Part shown: positions 35,937 to 38,323 of the stretch, piece by piece | Numbering within the stretch: the first letter of the stretch is position 1 | Layout of the letters: the number at the start of each line of letters is the position of its first letter | Source: Anaerolineales bacterium | GTDB lineage: Bacteria; Chloroflexota; Anaerolineae; Anaerolineales; Villigracilaceae | Direction: 5' to 3' | NCBI GenBank assembly: GCA_013360875.1 | Contig: JABWAU010000024.1 | Coordinates: 1 to 38,323 of the forward strand | Length of the DNA: 38,323 nucleotides | Program-made: the position numbers and the translations under genes | Notes under the pieces: generated by a model | The model's database searches: none | The model's input: only the letters and a program-made list of their open reading frames with translations | Told to the model about the DNA's origin: nothing

Positions 35937-38135
35937 ATGACACTCGAACGCGGCACATTATTACATAAAAGATATCGCATTGTTGAGATACTGGGTCAGG
36001 GCGGGATGGGCTCCGTCTATCGCGCCGTGGATGAAAACCTGGGCGTGGACGTGGCGGTCAAGGAAAACCTGTTCACCACCGACGAATACGCGCGCCAGTT
36101 CCGTTTGGAAGCCGTCATCCTGGCGAACCTGCGCCACCCCAATCTGCCCCGCGTCACGGATCATTTCGTGATTGGCGACCAGGGTCAATATCTCGTGATG
36201 GATTATATCGAGGGCGAAGACCTGCGCCAGCGCATGGAACGGCTGGGCAACATCCAGGAGGATGAAGCCATCCTGCTCGGCGCTTCGATCTGCGACGCGT
36301 TGACCTACCTGCACACGCGCAAACCCCCGATCCTGCACCGCGACATCAAACCCGGCAATGTCAAGATCACGCCCGAGGGACACATCTTCCTCGTGGACTT
36401 CGGTCTCGCCAAGGTCCTGCACGGCAACCAGGCGACGACCACCGGCGCGCGCGCCATGACGCCCGGTTACTCGCCGCCCGAACAATACGGCACTGCCCGC
36501 ACCGACCCGCGCACCGACATTTATTCGCTTGCCGCCACGCTCTACGCCGCGCTGACCGGCATCATCCCGGAAGACGGCCTTGCCCGTGCAATGGACAACA
36601 CGCAACTTACCCCGTTGCGGAAGCGCAACAGCAAAGTTTCGCGGAGGCTTTCCGCGGCGATCGAAAAAGCGATGGGTATTGACCCCGCCGACCGTTTCCA
36701 GACCGCGGAGGAATTCAAGCGCGCCTTGTTGGGCTCCAAATCGAAGACCCAGCGATTGCCGGGCGAATACGTCATTCAACCGCCCCCTTCGGATGGAGGC
36801 GCGCCCGAAAGCCGAAAGCCAGCCGATGAAGTATCGAAACCGCTTGCCTCCCTCAGGGAGGCGGAACCGTCCGAGGAATTGCCGGTCTTCAAGCCACCGA
36901 AAAGGCGCAGGAAGAAGCGCATTCTTCCGACCTTCCTGCTCCTTCTCTTTTTGCTTGCCGCTTTGCTGGTGGGAGGCGTTCGTTTCGCGCCTCATCTCAT
37001 TCCGCCCGTCGTGATGAACGTGATACCGCCGCAGATGGTTTCCATGCTGGTCACGCCCACGTCCGCGTCGCGCATCCCGACGGAAGTCGCTCCATCGCCG
37101 ACATCCATGGAAGTCATCCCTGCGGATACCGAATCGCCGACGCCCACCGAAACGCCGGCGCCGACCACAACGGCAACGTCCATTCCGCCCACGCCCACCT
37201 TGCCTCCCGTCGTGGAAGTCACCGCGACGCCAGATGTCGTATCCATTGTGCCTACCAAGGTCGGCGGCGGAACCGGTCAGATCGCATTTGCGTCCGCGCG
37301 CACGGGCATACCGCAGATCTACATCATCAACCTCGATACGACCGGCTTAACCATGCTCACGAACATAGAGGAAGGCGCGTGTCAGCCCTCCTGGTCGCCG
37401 GATGGATCGCAGATCGTGTTCATCTCTCCATGCCCGGCGCGCGGCGAATTCTACGAGAACACCTACCGGAATTCGAGTCTCTACATTATGAACGCGGACG
37501 GCTCCGGGCAAAAAACCTTGACGACCACCCCCGGCTCCGACTTCGACCCAGCCTGGTCGCCCGACGGCAAGCGCATCGCCTTCACCTCCTTGCGTGACGG
37601 CAAAAAAGACATCTACCTGCTTGACATCGAAACCGGCGTAACCGTCCGCCTGACGACCGCCTCGGGTGACGTGCAGGAAAATAGCCAGCCCTCCTGGTCG
37701 CCGAACGGAAAGCAGATCGCCTACACGGTCCGGAGGTTCAATGCCTATCAGGTCTGGGCGATGGACGATACGGGACAAGGCAACGTCCAACTTGCCCGCA
37801 GCGGACAGGATTTTTGGGATTACTTCCCGGTCTGGTCGCGGGACGGACAGACGATCCTGTTCAACCAGCGCAACCCGCCTCCGACGGTGGTGCGTCCGTG
37901 GCTGATGAGCCTCCGTTACGAAGATCGGGACACCAAAAGCCCCATCCGCCTTGACCTTCCGCGACCGATCGAAGATGCGGAATTTTCACCGGACGGTCTG
38001 TGGCTGGCTTACGAGGGCAGGGATAACGAGGGCAACCGCGACGTCTACTTTATGACCGTTACGGGCGGAAACCTCACCCGCCTCACCTCCGACCCCGCGG
38101 CGGATTTCGACCCCGCGTGGAGACCGATCCCGTAA
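35937..38135 (+). CDS. Ser/Thr protein kinase fused to TolB-like propeller
   Basis: A 732-aa membrane receptor-type kinase. The cytoplasmic Hanks kinase domain (about 12-265) has the Gly loop 'LGQGGMGSV', K42, 'HRDIKPGN' (D136), 'DFG' (D154) and 'PGYSPPEQYG'. A basic stretch precedes one membrane helix (about 325-347, 'ILPTFLLLLFLLAALLVGG'). A Pro/Thr-rich stalk leads to an outer PD40/TolB-like propeller of about six blades ('PSWSPDGSQIVFISP', 'PAWSPDGKRIAFTSL', 'PSWSPNGKQIAYTVR', 'FSPDGLWLAYEGR'). The propeller probably senses a wall or extracellular ligand. The blades resemble those of the lipoprotein at 21548. A terminator follows. Confidence 0.94.
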   Translation: MTLERGTLLHKRYRIVEILGQGGMGSVYRAVDENLGVDVAVKENLFTTDEYARQFRLEAVILANLRHPNLPRVTDHFVIGDQGQYLVMDYIEGEDLRQRMERLGNIQEDEAILLGASICDALTYLHTRKPPILHRDIKPGNVKITPEGHIFLVDFGLAKVLHGNQATTTGARAMTPGYSPPEQYGTARTDPRTDIYSLAATLYAALTGIIPEDGLARAMDNTQLTPLRKRNSKVSRRLSAAIEKAMGIDPADRFQTAEEFKRALLGSKSKTQRLPGEYVIQPPPSDGGAPESRKPADEVSKPLASLREAEPSEELPVFKPPKRRRKKRILPTFLLLLFLLAALLVGGVRFAPHLIPPVVMNVIPPQMVSMLVTPTSASRIPTEVAPSPTSMEVIPADTESPTPTETPAPTTTATSIPPTPTLPPVVEVTATPDVVSIVPTKVGGGTGQIAFASARTGIPQIYIINLDTTGLTMLTNIEEGACQPSWSPDGSQIVFISPCPARGEFYENTYRNSSLYIMNADGSGQKTLTTTPGSDFDPAWSPDGKRIAFTSLRDGKKDIYLLDIETGVTVRLTTASGDVQENSQPSWSPNGKQIAYTVRRFNAYQVWAMDDTGQGNVQLARSGQDFWDYFPVWSRDGQTILFNQRNPPPTVVRPWLMSLRYEDRDTKSPIRLDLPRPIEDAEFSPDGLWLAYEGRDNEGNRDVYFMTVTGGNLTRLTSDPAADFDPAWRPIP

Positions 38136-38159
38136 CCTGACTTGTTCGGAAAACGATCC

Positions 38160-38191
38160 GCCCATTGCTTGCGATAGCGATGGGCTTTTTC
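38160..38191 (+). terminator. Rho-independent terminator
   Basis: A 10-bp stem GCCCATTGCT/AGCGATGGGC with one G-T pair and a 6-nt loop is followed by TTTTTC, 25 nt after the kinase stop. Confidence 0.9.
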
Positions 38192-38230
38192 TTACATATG
38201 GTCTTCTCATTATCACTTGACAATAATCCT

Positions 38231-38323
38231 TTTGTACACGGATCACGCGGATGACACGGATGCCTCCGTGAAAAAACGGAAAAAAAGTCCGTTCACTCCG
38301 TGAATTCCGTGTCCAGAAGTTCG
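38231..38323. repeat. ACACGGAT-type palindromic repeat, second copy
   Basis: 'TTTTGTACACGGAT' and the following ACGCGGAT/ACACGGAT and TCCGTGAA/ACTCCGTG blocks resemble the interior of the element at 20951-21079. The window ends inside it. No gene is seen in 38136-38323. Confidence 0.65.

Overview
The window looks like a chromosomal segment of a Chloroflexota bacterium, probably class Anaerolineae. The evidence is moderate GC, many Pro/Thr-rich 'PTPT' linkers in exported proteins, repeated HTH-DUF2087 regulators, a two-propeller sensor kinase, and intergenic DNA crowded with short palindromes and heptamer repeats. No phage structural genes, rRNA or tRNA genes were seen.

Layout. 1-5933: the end of groES, groEL, a lipoprotein prolyl isomerase, a membrane-anchored unknown protein, a branched-chain aminotransferase (minus strand) and two overlapping ArsR-type HTH-DUF2087 regulators behind a palindromic operator. 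6026-10493 (minus): a NarL-type response regulator and its kinase, which carries 14 propeller blades. 10760-20919: a respiratory island with a lipoprotein cytochrome c (minus), a small membrane subunit, CuA subunit II, a B-family haem-copper subunit I, a TauE/SafE-like protein, a CcoI-like copper ATPase, a cytochrome b-ferredoxin fusion, and on the minus strand an unknown membrane protein and haem A synthase. The divergent promoters of the cytochrome c and oxidase operons each carry a CRP-like site at the same -41.5 geometry. 21241-26216: a HypA-like protein, a TolB-like lipoprotein, an SDR, a PfkB sugar kinase and an M20 peptidase.

26140-31471 (minus) is the highlight: a complete diversity-generating retroelement (DGR). 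In transcription order it has a 1034-aa NACHT-type NTPase ending in a formylglycine-generating-enzyme (C-type lectin) fold with the variable repeat, then avd, the template repeat, and a DGR-type reverse transcriptase. Template and variable repeats align without gaps over 118 bp. They differ at 10 positions, all of them adenines in the template coding strand. This would make an NTPase switch with a hypervariable ligand-binding tip. Palindromic repeats have inserted in frame into both the reverse transcriptase and the target gene.

31585-38135: a GAF-PAS-adenylate cyclase, a TgpA-like transglutaminase (both minus) and a Ser/Thr kinase fused to a TolB-like propeller. Across the window, heptanucleotide tandem repeats and several palindrome families occur between genes and, in frame, inside at least four genes.
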